From assembly GCA_013397115.1 (NCBI GenBank), contig VWZW01006247.1, forward strand, positions 248,001 to 312,000: 64,000 nt of DNA. The letters run 5' to 3'. The position numbers and the translations under genes are program-made. Of the stretch, positions 23,047 through 34,368 are shown piece by piece (position 1 is the stretch's first letter; every line of letters starts with the position of its first letter). The notes under the pieces were generated by a model. It ran no database searches. It was not told where the DNA came from and was given only the letters and a program-made list of their open reading frames with translations. This DNA comes from Edolisoma coerulescens. Taxonomy: Eukaryota; Chordata; Aves; Passeriformes; Campephagidae.

Positions 23047-26000
23047 AAAGAAACCTTCTAGTCTGAGCTACATTGAAATGTTGTAAGGGATCCCTGTGTG
23101 ACAGACCCCAAGACCATGCCTCATGGCAAAGGATGCCACTGTGTGACCATATTCAAATAAAGCATGACTAGAACACACAGCAAATGTCTTAGAACTTCCC
23201 ATGGAGCCAGGACTGGAGCTTAGGACTGAAACTGCACATCCAGCGATATGACGCATGTGGCTGTTTTCCAGCACAACCTAATTGCCAGAAGGTAAAGCAA
23301 CTTTAGTCATTGACCAATTAGGTAATTCCAGGTATTTCTACGCCATATACACCCTTAAGCCATCCTCTCCAAAAAGCAGCACTGTGATTTCACTATCTGT
23401 CTTGGAATCAATGAAGCCAACTGACTTCTGCTTCTGGAAAGCAACACCATGGGCAAGTTAATTCAGCCTGATGTGACAAAAGAGACACACAATGGGAAGA
23501 CCATCTATTCCACATAGCAAGAACAAGTAACTGCTGTTTTTCCATCTCTTCTGGAGCTGCCTATCCTACCTTAGGCATAAACTCCATGATTTGATTACAT
23601 TACACTTTGAAACAATTCAAATTTCTTCACACTTGGGCTAGGAGTATGTAAAACAAATAACTTGAGCGCTGTGATGGAATACAATCCCTGGGGAACGCCA
23701 CATGTGTTTCTCAAGCAGAACTCGTACCATGGAGCCCTTGACTTTGAAAAACAAATGAACAAGAACAGTAATTAAGAAGTAGAATAATTATGAGACTAAC
23801 TTTGTTACCAAGTAACAGTACGATTAAAGATAATATAATTGGCATACATAAGAGAGGACTAAATATGGACTAAGTAGTGTGTTAGTGAATGTGGTTAAAC
23901 AACTTGACCTTCTTGTGAAGCCAACTTTGAATTTTGCCCTTACATAAGCTCTCATAAAAGCTCCGCACTGGCAGAAAGTTTCTGTAACTGACAGAAGGCT
24001 ACAGGTGGCCTATATGAATTAAATGTGAAATTCAGAGCTAACCCACAATAGCACAGAGTCATCTCACAGAGCCTTACATCCAAACTCATGCAGTAAGTAA
24101 AGTGTCAACAAAAAGCTGGAGGACCAAATAATGTGGAAGGATTAATTTCCTCCATAAAACAGCATTTGGGGAAGTGGAAAGATCTATTTATTATCTGCAA
24201 CTTTCAAGACAGGCAACAAGGATGAAAGCATAGGTAGAATTGCTCTTTGAGGATGCTGCATGAAGAAATACAACTAGCTTGCCATCAAGGCACAGGAGAC
24301 CTGGAAAGCACATAGTGACAGTGACACTGGATTTTTTCAGAAGAAAGAAGGCATTCTTTTCTGAAGGGCAGTGCCCACAACCATTTTATAGATGCTGGAT
24401 GGATGCAACTTAATGACAGTTTAGGTAGCCTAGTTTGGTATCACTCAGATATGACATGAGTGTGCTCTACATATTCATCTGCCATATATATTACACATTC
24501 AGTAACTCTAAACTGAGCAAGGTTCTTCATTTAACTGTCATGCCATGATCATGATAAAAAGAAAACTGTTTAGAAAGTAGTAGTTAGGAAAGTGTCTCCT
24601 GGATACTGTCAATCATCTCTAACCTCCACTACTGTCAATGGGGGGGCACATGATGTGAGGCATCTTGCATGTTACTATCTACTTAGACAGGCAAAGCTTT
24701 CAGCCAGAAATAAGTAATGTCTGGATGTTTGGTACCTACTGGAGACCAACCATTCTTCAAAGTTTTTATGTTGGTTCTAACAAATGTGCCTTAGTTCTTC
24801 CAGCAAAGTAATTACTGGAAGAGATTTACAATTGCTCAACCTAGATAACCAGAACTGACTGCTCTTTCCCTAACTTCTAACTACTTCTTTTTTTCAGTAA
24901 GGAAAACTAATCCTCAAAACAATGTGTAAAAAATCCTGAATGAAAATGAATCATATGAAAATAAATAACTGGTTCTGTAAATGAGTAATTCCATAATTTA
25001 TTTTGGAACAATATGCAGGTATAAATCTTGATCTTGCTAGTATCAACTTGGGTAAAATAAAGTTTATAGTATGTGGTCAGTGCAAAAATGAGGCCGTGTA
25101 ACTATATCACCATGTACTTCTGAAGTCAGTCAACACTATCAAGCTACTTTGGAAACAGCAGAATTTGGTAAGAGGTATTCACCTTTCCAACTTAGCGAAA
25201 CGTGATGTGTTGTTAAAATGACAGCTCATGCACCAAAAGCCAGAAAATGGAAGTGTTCTCCTGTACTTGCTCACTTTACAGAAGAGGCATACTTTAATTC
25301 AAAGCTTTGCTACTAACTGCAGACTTGTATCACAGCGTTCAAGTTTCCCCCTGTGGATAGGTACATGCACTCAGCTGCTCCAGCAGGCAGTAGGATTTGT
25401 AGGAACACCTTTGGTGGCAAATTTGGGCCTAGTTTTATATCTGTAGTTTCCAGCCATTGCTGGCGAACAGAAGCATATCAACAGCTTGCAGCCATGGCTA
25501 GCCTACATTTATGCCCGCTGAATCAAATGAACAACTTGTATATTCCACACTGCAACACTGACAATGCTGGCAATATTTCCTAACCACAGCCAGTAAAAAA
25601 AAAAAACATTTAACCCCCCTGATTTTTAAAATCAGTCGATCTGCTAAAGAATAACTGCTTTGTGAAAACCTGCACTTGCCAGTAAATCTTCTGACAGACA
25701 CAGGCCATGCTGATACCTGCCAAGCAGATTTCCTGCTGAACCTTGCTGCTTTCCAGCCCACTCTGTGGCAGCCTGCCCAAACGACAGCTTTGGACCAAGG
25801 ACCTAGGACTTTGAAGGAAACAGCTTAGGCAGTGTAAGAATAGGGGAGGGCATACACATCCACATCTTTTTCAAAAAATATGTTGCAACTCTGAGTAGAC
25901 ACTTAAATACTTGTCCTTCCATTCCAATTAAAAGTATTTTCTGAAAACTCAGGAATTATTGCACAACAAGAAATATCATTTACCAGCCACTCCTATTACA

Positions 26001-26363
26001 AAGAACAACAGTCTTAATCCTTTACTGGAAAGCAGATCAACTGCATCTCAATTGCCCTTCCCTTTTCCTTCCCTTCACTCCACTACAAAATTTTCATGCT
26101 TACCTGGGGTCGTACTGCAATCTAGGTCATCTGGCCAGTCTCCTACTCTAACATCTGATCATTGTTGGCTAGGACAGTGCACAAAGACTGTTCATACTAT
26201 AACCAAATGACTTTCAAGAAGGAAGAGGCAATTTGCAAGACCAATTCACATTATCAAAGGTCTGACAGAAATTGTGGAACAGGGGTATCACATCTTTGAT
26301 AACTTATCTACTCTTACCTTTATTTATATGCAGACATAATATACCTCTAGAGTACCTTAGAAA

Positions 26364-26405
26364 GAACTGGTATCTACTACTGATGAACTGGTACCTACTT
26401 CCATG
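26364..26405 (+). repeat. Degenerate 2 x 21-base tandem repeat
   Basis: Two adjacent units both begin GAACTGGTA and continue with similar CTACT sequence. The second copy has several substitutions. It is a minor local duplication with no visible function. Confidence 0.4.
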
Positions 26406-28621
26406 ATACTTGACCCTAAATGTGGACATATTTTGTACATGATATATGGGGACAGCTATGGCTCAAACACATTTGTTGCCATTCAGTAGTTACAGTGGCA
26501 GAAACAGCATAAAGCTTGGGAAGAGGTGCCCACATTCATAGGGATACTAATAAACTTTACCACTTTTCCTGGTATGTCCCTAGTCAATGTTAATATAATC
26601 CTTCTTTTAAAGGCAAGCACTGCCAAAGAAAAACAAATTACTTGGCTGGGCTTGCACGATCAGGTGTTTGAATTTAGCCAAGACATGTTATATCCTATCT
26701 CTTGTAAGAAGTACCACAGGAATTTCAATGAGTTCAAATGGTGAAAATAACAGACTTGTGCTTCATGTGAAAGACAGCAAAAAGAGTGCCTCTTTATGTC
26801 ACTCCCAGTGACTGTCTCAATGCTAATCTAGCAGAAAATAAGATGCTTACTGAACAACCAGTATTTTTACTCTGTACCCAACAAAAGCTTTTCAAGATCA
26901 TTTCAATCCAATCCTACTTTATTTACAAGACACTGCAAGATAAGAGCCAGAGGCAGCACAGTCATTTCTCAGTTAACACTCACAGCTGACTCCAGCAAGA
27001 ACACATTCATGAAAAATTGAAAATAGTCATTCTCCATTGGCTTCTCTAGACTTTCTCTTCAGACACAGTGACTTATTTAAGCAATAACCATTGCAACTTT
27101 GGTGAAATTACAGAAGGTATAGAAACAGTTTTCAAACACCAGTAACATTTAATTGTATTAGTATGCTCTCCAAAGGCATTACTGTGGGGTTAAACCTACG
27201 GTGATACAACACATTCTACTTTGAGTTTGTAAGTGGCAGTCTCTTCACAGAATGGAGACTGGAATTGAAAGCCGTGGTCAGTGGCAGGAGGCTGCCATTA
27301 GTGCAACACACCCCAGGTTTAGTCTTCCCCTTAATAACCAACATACAGCAGTAGTGCTGAGTTTGGCTAACACAGCTGTACGGTATCTTGTCAGTTCAAA
27401 CAGAGACAAAAGAGTAAATAAGGCACTGTAAAGGAATTTGCCAGACCATAAGTGTCTTGTCATATCCAAAGCAAAATGCATACAGTGTATGAACCAATTT
27501 GGAATATAATGTTAAAAACTAAGGTATGTATTGGCTGCAAAAGAGACAAATTGTTCTCATTCTAGCCATTATACTGGCTGAGCTTTTCTTCCCTAGAGAG
27601 ACATATCCATGGAAAAAAGAAAGAAAACGAAGCGGCAGAGTGTTTCTAGCACTACCCTCATGCTCTCGGGCCATCTTTTCATTGCCTACAACTTCAAGCT
27701 CACCACCTTCAGGAACAGGCAAGGAGAAATAAACTCATGTTCACTTACTGCACAGAACTCTGCAGTGAAATCTGTATGTAGAAACTTACTCATTCTCTTG
27801 TAAAATTGAGTGCTTTCTGAGCCAAACACAGCAACATATCAAACTCAGAACACATCAAACAGTTAGTGCTAATATTTATATCAGAGTTGATAATGACTTC
27901 AGAATGGAAGAATTCAGCTCCTTTCCATCCTGAATTTGGTGTTGGCTTCAAAACCATATATATAAATGAGATACATCAATGGAAAATATCAAGTCTTGTT
28001 TGCTCCCTCAACATAGCACTGGTATTTCCATCAGTGTTCTTGAATCTTAGTAATTATTTTCTAAAAATAATCAGCCAAGAACTATGTTTCTCTATAAATG
28101 TGTTAATGTTTAACTGCTTTCAACGTTATGTTTTTTTCAAATCAACGTCTTTCACAGCTCCATCTTTAATCTCATCTGTAAGCAGATAAATATTTCAGAT
28201 TTTATGACTCTGACTCAAACTTTATTTGAGAAAAAGAATGATGAACATAAAGCAAAACTGACCATATCTGCTGGAACAGTCCAGGCATAAAGTTCTTTAC
28301 ACTCTCTACAGCACACAATTCACTTCTTTTAATTGCTGTACTTGAGGCTGTAACTCAATACCTGCTTAGCAGTTCTACAGCTGTACTGTTTAGCAGCTTG
28401 GGGTAAGAAGTGAATCAAACTGTATTCAACAACTCATACCTACAAGGCAGAAAAAACCCAGAATATATATATGTGTGCAGAACAATGCAGTGAACTCTGT
28501 GCCAAGGGTGACTTATTACACTGAGTACCTACCCTAAAAATCAGCAAAAATTTTGTTATAGCAGGACATTTACAACAATACGGAGTGATTATTAGACATC
28601 TGCTATAACAGTCAGAAGCTT

Positions 28622-28814
28622 GGAGGGTATGGGAGGTGGGTTAGGTTTGGTTTGGTATTTCTGGGGGGTTTTTTGGGGGGTTTTTTGGTTGGGTTTTGCT
28701 TTGGGGTTTTTTTGTTTGTTTGCTGGGGGTTTTTTTGGTTTGGGGGTTTTTTGGGGTTTTGGGATTTTTTGTTGTTGCTGTTGTTGGTTTGGTTTGGGTT
28801 TTTTTGGTTTTTAT
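28622..28814 (+). repeat. 190-base G/T tract, strongly strand-asymmetric, G-quadruplex-prone
   Basis: Over about 190 bases the plus strand is almost entirely G and T, with about four C residues. It alternates G runs of 3-6 with T runs of 3-7 (GGGGGGTTTTTTGGGGGG-like, and later TTTTGGGGTTTTGGG). The first part has shorter GGTTTGG units and the end has GTTGTTGCTGTTG units. The alternating G and T runs are telomere-like in style but are not TTAGGG arrays. Several G-run sets can form quadruplexes, mostly with longish T loops. Open frames on both strands here are artefacts of composition (Phe/Gly-rich on one strand, Lys/Pro/Thr-rich on the other). Confidence 0.9.
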
Positions 28815-29995
28815 TAAGTGTGTAACTACAAGGCAGGCACTTGCCCTACATTGCTGCTCTTTCTGGATTTCTCTATTAAAGTTACAGATGCAAAAACATC
28901 CTGGAAAACCTAAACCAAAGTCCTTTTGAAAAGTAGTTTCATCCAATCATACCAAATAAAGCCATAAAATCAGAGACTTCTCTAAGTACACTGTAATGAG
29001 CCCTCAGTTTACTGAGTTTGCGATGAATTCTAACACATGAATAAATTCTGCGTACCTTTTGGGTTTTCTGGCAACCACATTGCACAGTCTTGGCTATTAC
29101 CCATATGGGAGTTTTGCCACATTAATGGAATTAACAGGCTGCTTTTCTTTTGCTAGCATGAGTTCTTAAATTATTTTAAAGGTTCTTGTATCTCAGTTCT
29201 GCTTTCCATGTTAAGGCTGGCGTATCTAGCAGCAGTGACTCACTGTGCAGGACACGCACCATTTCAGCACTGGCTCAGAAGAATGCATTGCTTGGGATGC
29301 ACAAGTTCTCCATTTGAGCAACCACCAAAAGAAGTAACACTGAAATAAATATTTATCTACTCAGCTGTAACTATTTCCCTTTCATACTGGACAGCGCTGG
29401 ACAACAGACAGAATGTTAATGACTTGACTATTCATTCTTTTTATATGCCTCTTTTAATTGATTAAAATCACATCAAACATACATGTGTGGGACTTGTAAG
29501 TCCCACCTGCTCCAGTACAGTAAGGAAATCTGTTGCACGTGTTAATTTTCCCAGCAGAACATTATATCCTACTTTCTCTGCAAGATAAAGATCTATGTTT
29601 CTTTCAAAAATTATGATTTTGATTCTTCTTACGTAGGTGAGTCCCAGAGGTAAAGAAACTGCAGTCTCAAGGGATCTGAAGTGTGACTCTGAATATTCTG
29701 ACATTTGTAGTAGTATCTTTACTTTTTGTTTTTTTCCCCTCTTCTTCATTATCCCACTCCCACCCAGGACAAGTCTACTTTTCATTAGCTTCAGTGAGAT
29801 TCCACAACAAAGTAACACTTCTTGCACCTACTTGTGCCCTCTGCTTTGTCCAATTGAACTTCTGATAAATTGTCTTCACTATTACCCAACAGCACAACTT
29901 CTCTATGACATGGGAAGTAATAATGCGGTGGATGTTCCCCTTAAAAGATTTTATCAGTGATGCAGTTCCCTAGTACAAAACTGCTTCACATATCT

Positions 29996-30029
29996 GGGGG
30001 GGAAGAGGGGGAGGGAGGGGTGCAAGGGG
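29996..30029 (+). other. G-quadruplex-type motif (plus strand)
   Basis: Guanine runs of 7, 5, 3, 4 and 4 bases are separated by loops of 4, 1, 1 and 5 bases. This is a canonical four-run motif with spare runs. It lies in otherwise AT-rich sequence. Confidence 0.8.
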
Positions 30030-30522
30030 AGATAAATTGTCTGAGATCAGCACCAAACCTTGCCTCATCTCCCAAGGGTGATGAATCATGCACCCTGCTC
30101 AGAATAAACACGTCCTCATCGAAGGAGACTGTTGGATGGATTAAATAGAAAACACCCTAATGGGAGGATTTTGTTTGTCTGTAGATGCCACTCCAATGCA
30201 TAAAGAGAAAAAGAAATTAAGTTGCTGTCCTGTGATTAAGTTCTTGTCTCAAGTATATCTTAGGCCCTCTCATTAAAAGCAAGTTCATTTTTCCCCCTTT
30301 GTAATCCAGTTTTTAAAGTATCCAGATTACCATTTACCTATGCACTGTGAGCATCTCATTGGTCTCTAAGGTATAGCTAATAGCCAGTTACTACCGAGGA
30401 ATGAGTGTTTTGTGCAATAATCCTCTTACTTTACTTTTGGATGGCTTAAGGAAGAAGATATGCCAGTGGAAAGGGAAGGAAGGAGAGAGAACAAAAATTG
30501 AGAGGGGAGCCAAGATTGAAAT

Positions 30523-30555
30523 GGGGTCAGGGGCAGGAAATGGAGCGGGGTGGGG
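30523..30555 (+). other. Looser G-run cluster
   Basis: Two pairs of GGGG runs, each pair with a short loop (3 and 1 bases), are separated by about 13 bases containing only GG pairs. It fits relaxed quadruplex rules, not the strict ones. It lies within a purine-rich stretch from about 30470 to 30560. Confidence 0.5.
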
Positions 30556-31186
30556 ACGGCTGAGCCTGTGACTGCAGAGAATGGTTAACTGTCTGGAGCT
30601 GGCAAAGCATCATGAGAAGGAGACAGGGCAGCATAAAGCAATGAGCATACTGCACTCCAGGTCCCGTGAGGAAGCCACAGGAAAGACTTTATAGTGCTAT
30701 TAAAACAGTGTATTTTAAATATGAGAAAATTTGACTCAGATAGAATAACAACATCGCAAAAAATGAAACGAGTACTGATCCACAAGGCATCATATCTTTT
30801 ACCTCTCATCTCCTCAAAGTCCAGAGGTCTCTCAGGTGAGACTGCATAATTTATAGACAGCTCTAAGCAACTCTAGTGGTTTCCTTATGCTAGCATGTCA
30901 GCTGAAAAGCACAATAGGTGAAGACTCCACAAGACTCTCTTTCAAGGCTCCTTGAAACTTCACAGAGCAAAGATGTCTTTATGTACTGCACCTGTACTCC
31001 ATAAACCACACTAATTTTTAGAAAGTTTCTGATGGTTTTTTATTACATTGTGTTGATCATATTCTGTAAAATTCACTGTGAAGGTTTTTGTAGTCTTCCT
31101 TTATCAGCTCTGAATTCTTTAGGAGGATATTTTCATGCTTTAACAGGGCTGTGGAGATCAGCTGGAAACTCTAGTACATTGTCACT

Positions 31187-31230
31187 AAATACCTCTTCAT
31201 ATTCTCAAAAATACCTCTTCATACTCACAG
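31187..31230 (+). repeat. 2 x 22-base tandem duplication
   Basis: Two adjacent 22-base units share AAATACCTCTTCATA and a TCTCA/CTCACA end, differing at only a few positions. It is probably a recent replication-slippage duplication. Confidence 0.7.
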
Positions 31231-31483
31231 GAGATCCTCAAGTTTCAAGAGTGTTCTCCACTTTAAAAGCAAACAATAACCTGTCTTCTCAGATAGAGTG
31301 CACAAGATTTGCTGGGTCTTCACACTGGAAGAAAGATAGTACAGGCACAGCAATTTGAAATCCCTGTTAGCTGAGCTCTGTAACCCCAGATATTAATGAA
31401 TTTAAAATAATTGTAGTTTACTGCCCTTTTTTTCCACTTCTCTTTACTTCTGTTAGAGGTATGTGCTTCACGTTCACAAGGAG

Positions 31484-31526
31484 TTTAATTAATTCACTGT
31501 CTAATTAATTTCACAAGTAGTGAAAT
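31484..31526. promoter_or_regulatory. Paired TAATTAATT motifs beside a small palindrome (speculative)
   Basis: TAATTAATTCAC at 31486-31497 is repeated as TAATTAATTTCAC at 31502-31514, a 16-base spacing or about one and a half helical turns. The second copy runs into a short inverted repeat, TTTCAC-AAGTA-GTGAAA. Homeodomain proteins bind TAATTA, but such words are common in AT-rich DNA and there is no gene nearby to anchor the idea. Confidence 0.2.
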
Positions 31527-33347
31527 AACTAGATCCTTGCTGTGGCAGCATCACTTAATGAAGCTACTGTATTTCCATCACCTGAAATAAAGTGCATTTG
31601 GTGTTCTTCTGCTCAGGCAAGCAAAAAACTTAGGTGATATATTCCATAAGACAATACCTGTTGCAAGAAGTTATGCAACAGCATTTGAGCAGAAGAACGG
31701 GACATATTTACAGATATCATGGTGAAATTAGACTACAAGTTACAATTCCATTACCGTGGCATCTTCCTTGCGAGTCCAGGGAAGATGAAAATATAAATAT
31801 TCGAAGAACTCAAAAAAATGTTACTTGTCTTAGAGATACCACCTCCCCTCCAGATCAAACATTCAACTGTTGCACATCATCTACCAAAAGTGAAGACATA
31901 CAAACACTTTTATGCTTAATGCTGCATGCTACCTTCATGTATCCATCAGTGTTCTGTACCTGTCTGAAACTAATGATGGACACTCATTTTTATGAGCCAG
32001 CAGGAAGACACCCTTTCTCCAAAGACTGTCCATTTCTTCCTTTACAACAAAGTTTAACCTGTATTTTTCCCTAAAATTCCCAGTATCTCAGAGACCAAAC
32101 TGCTGTATTACTGTGGAGTGTCTGCCAGTTGCCAAAGCAATGCACTGGCCACTAAAATCACTAAACACTGTTCCGAAGAAAATTTAACACTTGCTCTATC
32201 TCATGTATTTGAAAGTTCCAAAAAAGTGGTTCATTTTCATACGGATAGGGAAACCCATAGAAATGGGTTTGCATACTGATCCCTCAGCTGTCCAGCTTAT
32301 AAATGCCAAGGCATCTCTAAAGGTCCAGTTCCCTTGCCTGGAAACATCTGATTCACTGTTTGTTCATCTCATGTTTTTGAGAAATTGGTCTCGAACTTTG
32401 CTCAAAATTGTTCAGAGTAAGACTCAGTGAAATACCTCTTGTAATATAAAATACTTGTTCTGTGGAGAAAATCATGAAGTAGCATATAGCTGAAATCTCA
32501 ATCAGTCAGTTTTGCATAACTGTTTCTTAGTGTACTTTGATGTCTTTTCCAGGCTGTGCTATGTTAAACAGATAACTCGTGTAAGCTAAGGAAAGACAGG
32601 CCAGGTCTCAAGGTTGAGCAGAAGGTTGACACTATGACCATTACACCATCCAGGGATGCTGGGGCGAAACATGAGGCTGAATGATGTTAAGTAGCCAAGA
32701 ACTGCAAAAGCCAAACAGACAAGTGAAAAGATGGACTTTCTTTCCCTCAGCTGAAGTAATACTGTACTCAAAAGACACAAAGCCTTAGCAGGCCTGGACT
32801 ACCAAAGCCATTTCCTAAGATAACCCTGCACTGAATTTGAACAGAGCCTCACAGAGAGCCCTTTGAACAAACTGTAGCAAAACGCTGTCCAGGCTAAGCA
32901 AGGGGACAAAGAGTAGGAAAAACTTCATGACCAGCATGAACCTACTTTCCTACTCTGAGAATCCAGGCTTAGACAGGGAAGAACCACTGGAGCACAAACT
33001 TTCTGCTGCACAGAAGGCAGCTAAAAATTTCCTATTTCATGTAGGGAGGAAAGTTCTCCAGACTGAACAGTGTGGCTCAAAGAACGGGATTTCAATGGAT
33101 CAGGCAGAAGACATGGTAAAAATGGTATCTCAGACTAGAAGAATCAGTGCTCCAAACTCCTGCTCCTTAAAATTTCATCACACTGTTTGTTCCCTTTCCT
33201 TTTCTACTCATTACGGCAGGATAACGGAGAAGAAAAAGGTCTCAAATTGCCCCTCTGCTTGCAGATTCTGTGATGGGACAGTCTGTTACTTTGCCAGGGT
33301 GGTTGTTCTCAAAGAGCTCTCATAACGTGCTCAGTCAGCAACCATGC

Positions 33348-34368
33348 TCAAGCACAGCAATAGGCAGAGCTTGTGTTCAGCACAGGGGAGCTAAAGACAG
33401 TTGCCCCCCTCCTTTCCCTTGCTTTCTGAGTTCGGTCTTTCTGACGACCGATGTTGACCAGATGGGCCCTGGATTTTAAAAGCTGTGTGAAAAGAAGAAG
33501 GGATGTCTCCTGATGTGCTTGCACTGAACAGAAAACCCACCTCAGGCTGTAACATGCCAAGAGTTGTCCACTCGAAAAAAACACCAAAAAACCTGGTTGC
33601 TTTATATCAGTGGAAGCTGCAGAGTAGTTCACACTGGAACTGTGCACGCACACAAACACACAACAGGCCTCACAGTGCAAATGAAGGGGCTTATTAGAGA
33701 TGAAAGAAGGCCTCACATCATCCCTTGTAAGGGACCATTGTCTCCCTTTCTGCTACAGTGGTCTGTGAAGCTGTGGGAAACAAATGACCTCCAAGCCACA
33801 GCGCTGTGTGCAACTGCAAAAGAAAAGGAAGGGGGAGAGGGAGGGGGTTCCATGGGAGGGCCAGCATCCTCACTCTCCAGTCTTCCAACAACATCCCCAC
33901 CACGCCATCCCAGTGCACAGCATGGAGGTGTTTCGCAAGCCTCCATGCAGCTCCTGCTGCAGTCCAGTCAGCAACAAAACTGGAATCTCAGCAGAGAGAG
34001 GAAGACACCCTTCCCCATCAGCACAGGGGCTTTTTCCACCTGGCTGCCTGGCTGGTTACTCAAGTTTAATGGTTCAAGGTTTGCTTCAGACCTTCTGCTT
34101 TTCATTTGTACTTTTTCATACCACTAATAAGGAACAAAAAAATCCTGCTTCACTTGGAAAAATGGTAGACAGGAACAAACAAAAGAGAAACAAACAAGTA
34201 AATGAAGCACTGGGAAAAAGGGACAGAAAGGATTGGTGCAGAAGACAAGTATCTATAGCCAATGCTTATCCCATGCCCTTTACTGAGTTTCTGGTTATGA
34301 GAAATACTGGGAGATGCAAAGATGAGTTATCCAGTATGCAAGCACCTGCACTCCCCATACTACTTTGA
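33348..34368. other. Stop-poor interval with overlapping open frames, no product recognised
   Basis: This kilobase is GC-richer than its neighbours. It carries two overlapping plus-strand frames (33564-34127, 187 codons; 33784-34368, 194 codons) and a minus-strand frame (33348-33716, 122 codons). The peptides are low in recognisable structure, with Ser/Pro/His/Gln-rich segments and no motif I know. Several overlapping frames at once point to reduced stop frequency from base composition, not to a gene. A decayed exon or processed pseudogene is possible but unsupported. Confidence 0.2.
33831..33860 (+). other. G-quadruplex-type motif (plus strand)
   Basis: Guanine runs of 5, 3, 5, 3 and 3 bases are separated by loops of 3, 1, 6 and 1 bases, within the stop-poor GC-richer interval. 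It meets the standard motif rule. Confidence 0.75.

Larger units (their letters stand above)
22504..28621. other. Unique sequence, no gene established
   Basis: No mobile element or RNA gene was recognised here. The only segment with somewhat coding-like composition is the minus-strand open frame at 22612-23046, described separately. There is a 12-base A run at 25595-25606, a pyrimidine-rich patch near 26047-26084 and a weak two-copy 21-base repeat at 26364-26405. The rest is AT-rich with short random open frames. Confidence 0.5.

Noticed and set aside
28620..28946. Open frames rich in Phe/Gly/Trp (plus) or Lys/Pro/Thr (minus).
   Set aside because: They are translations of the G/T low-complexity tract and carry no real protein signature.
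31634..32074. A 146-codon plus-strand open frame considered as an exon.
   Set aside because: AT-rich, no recognisable motif, and about one frame of this length is expected by chance in 64 kb.
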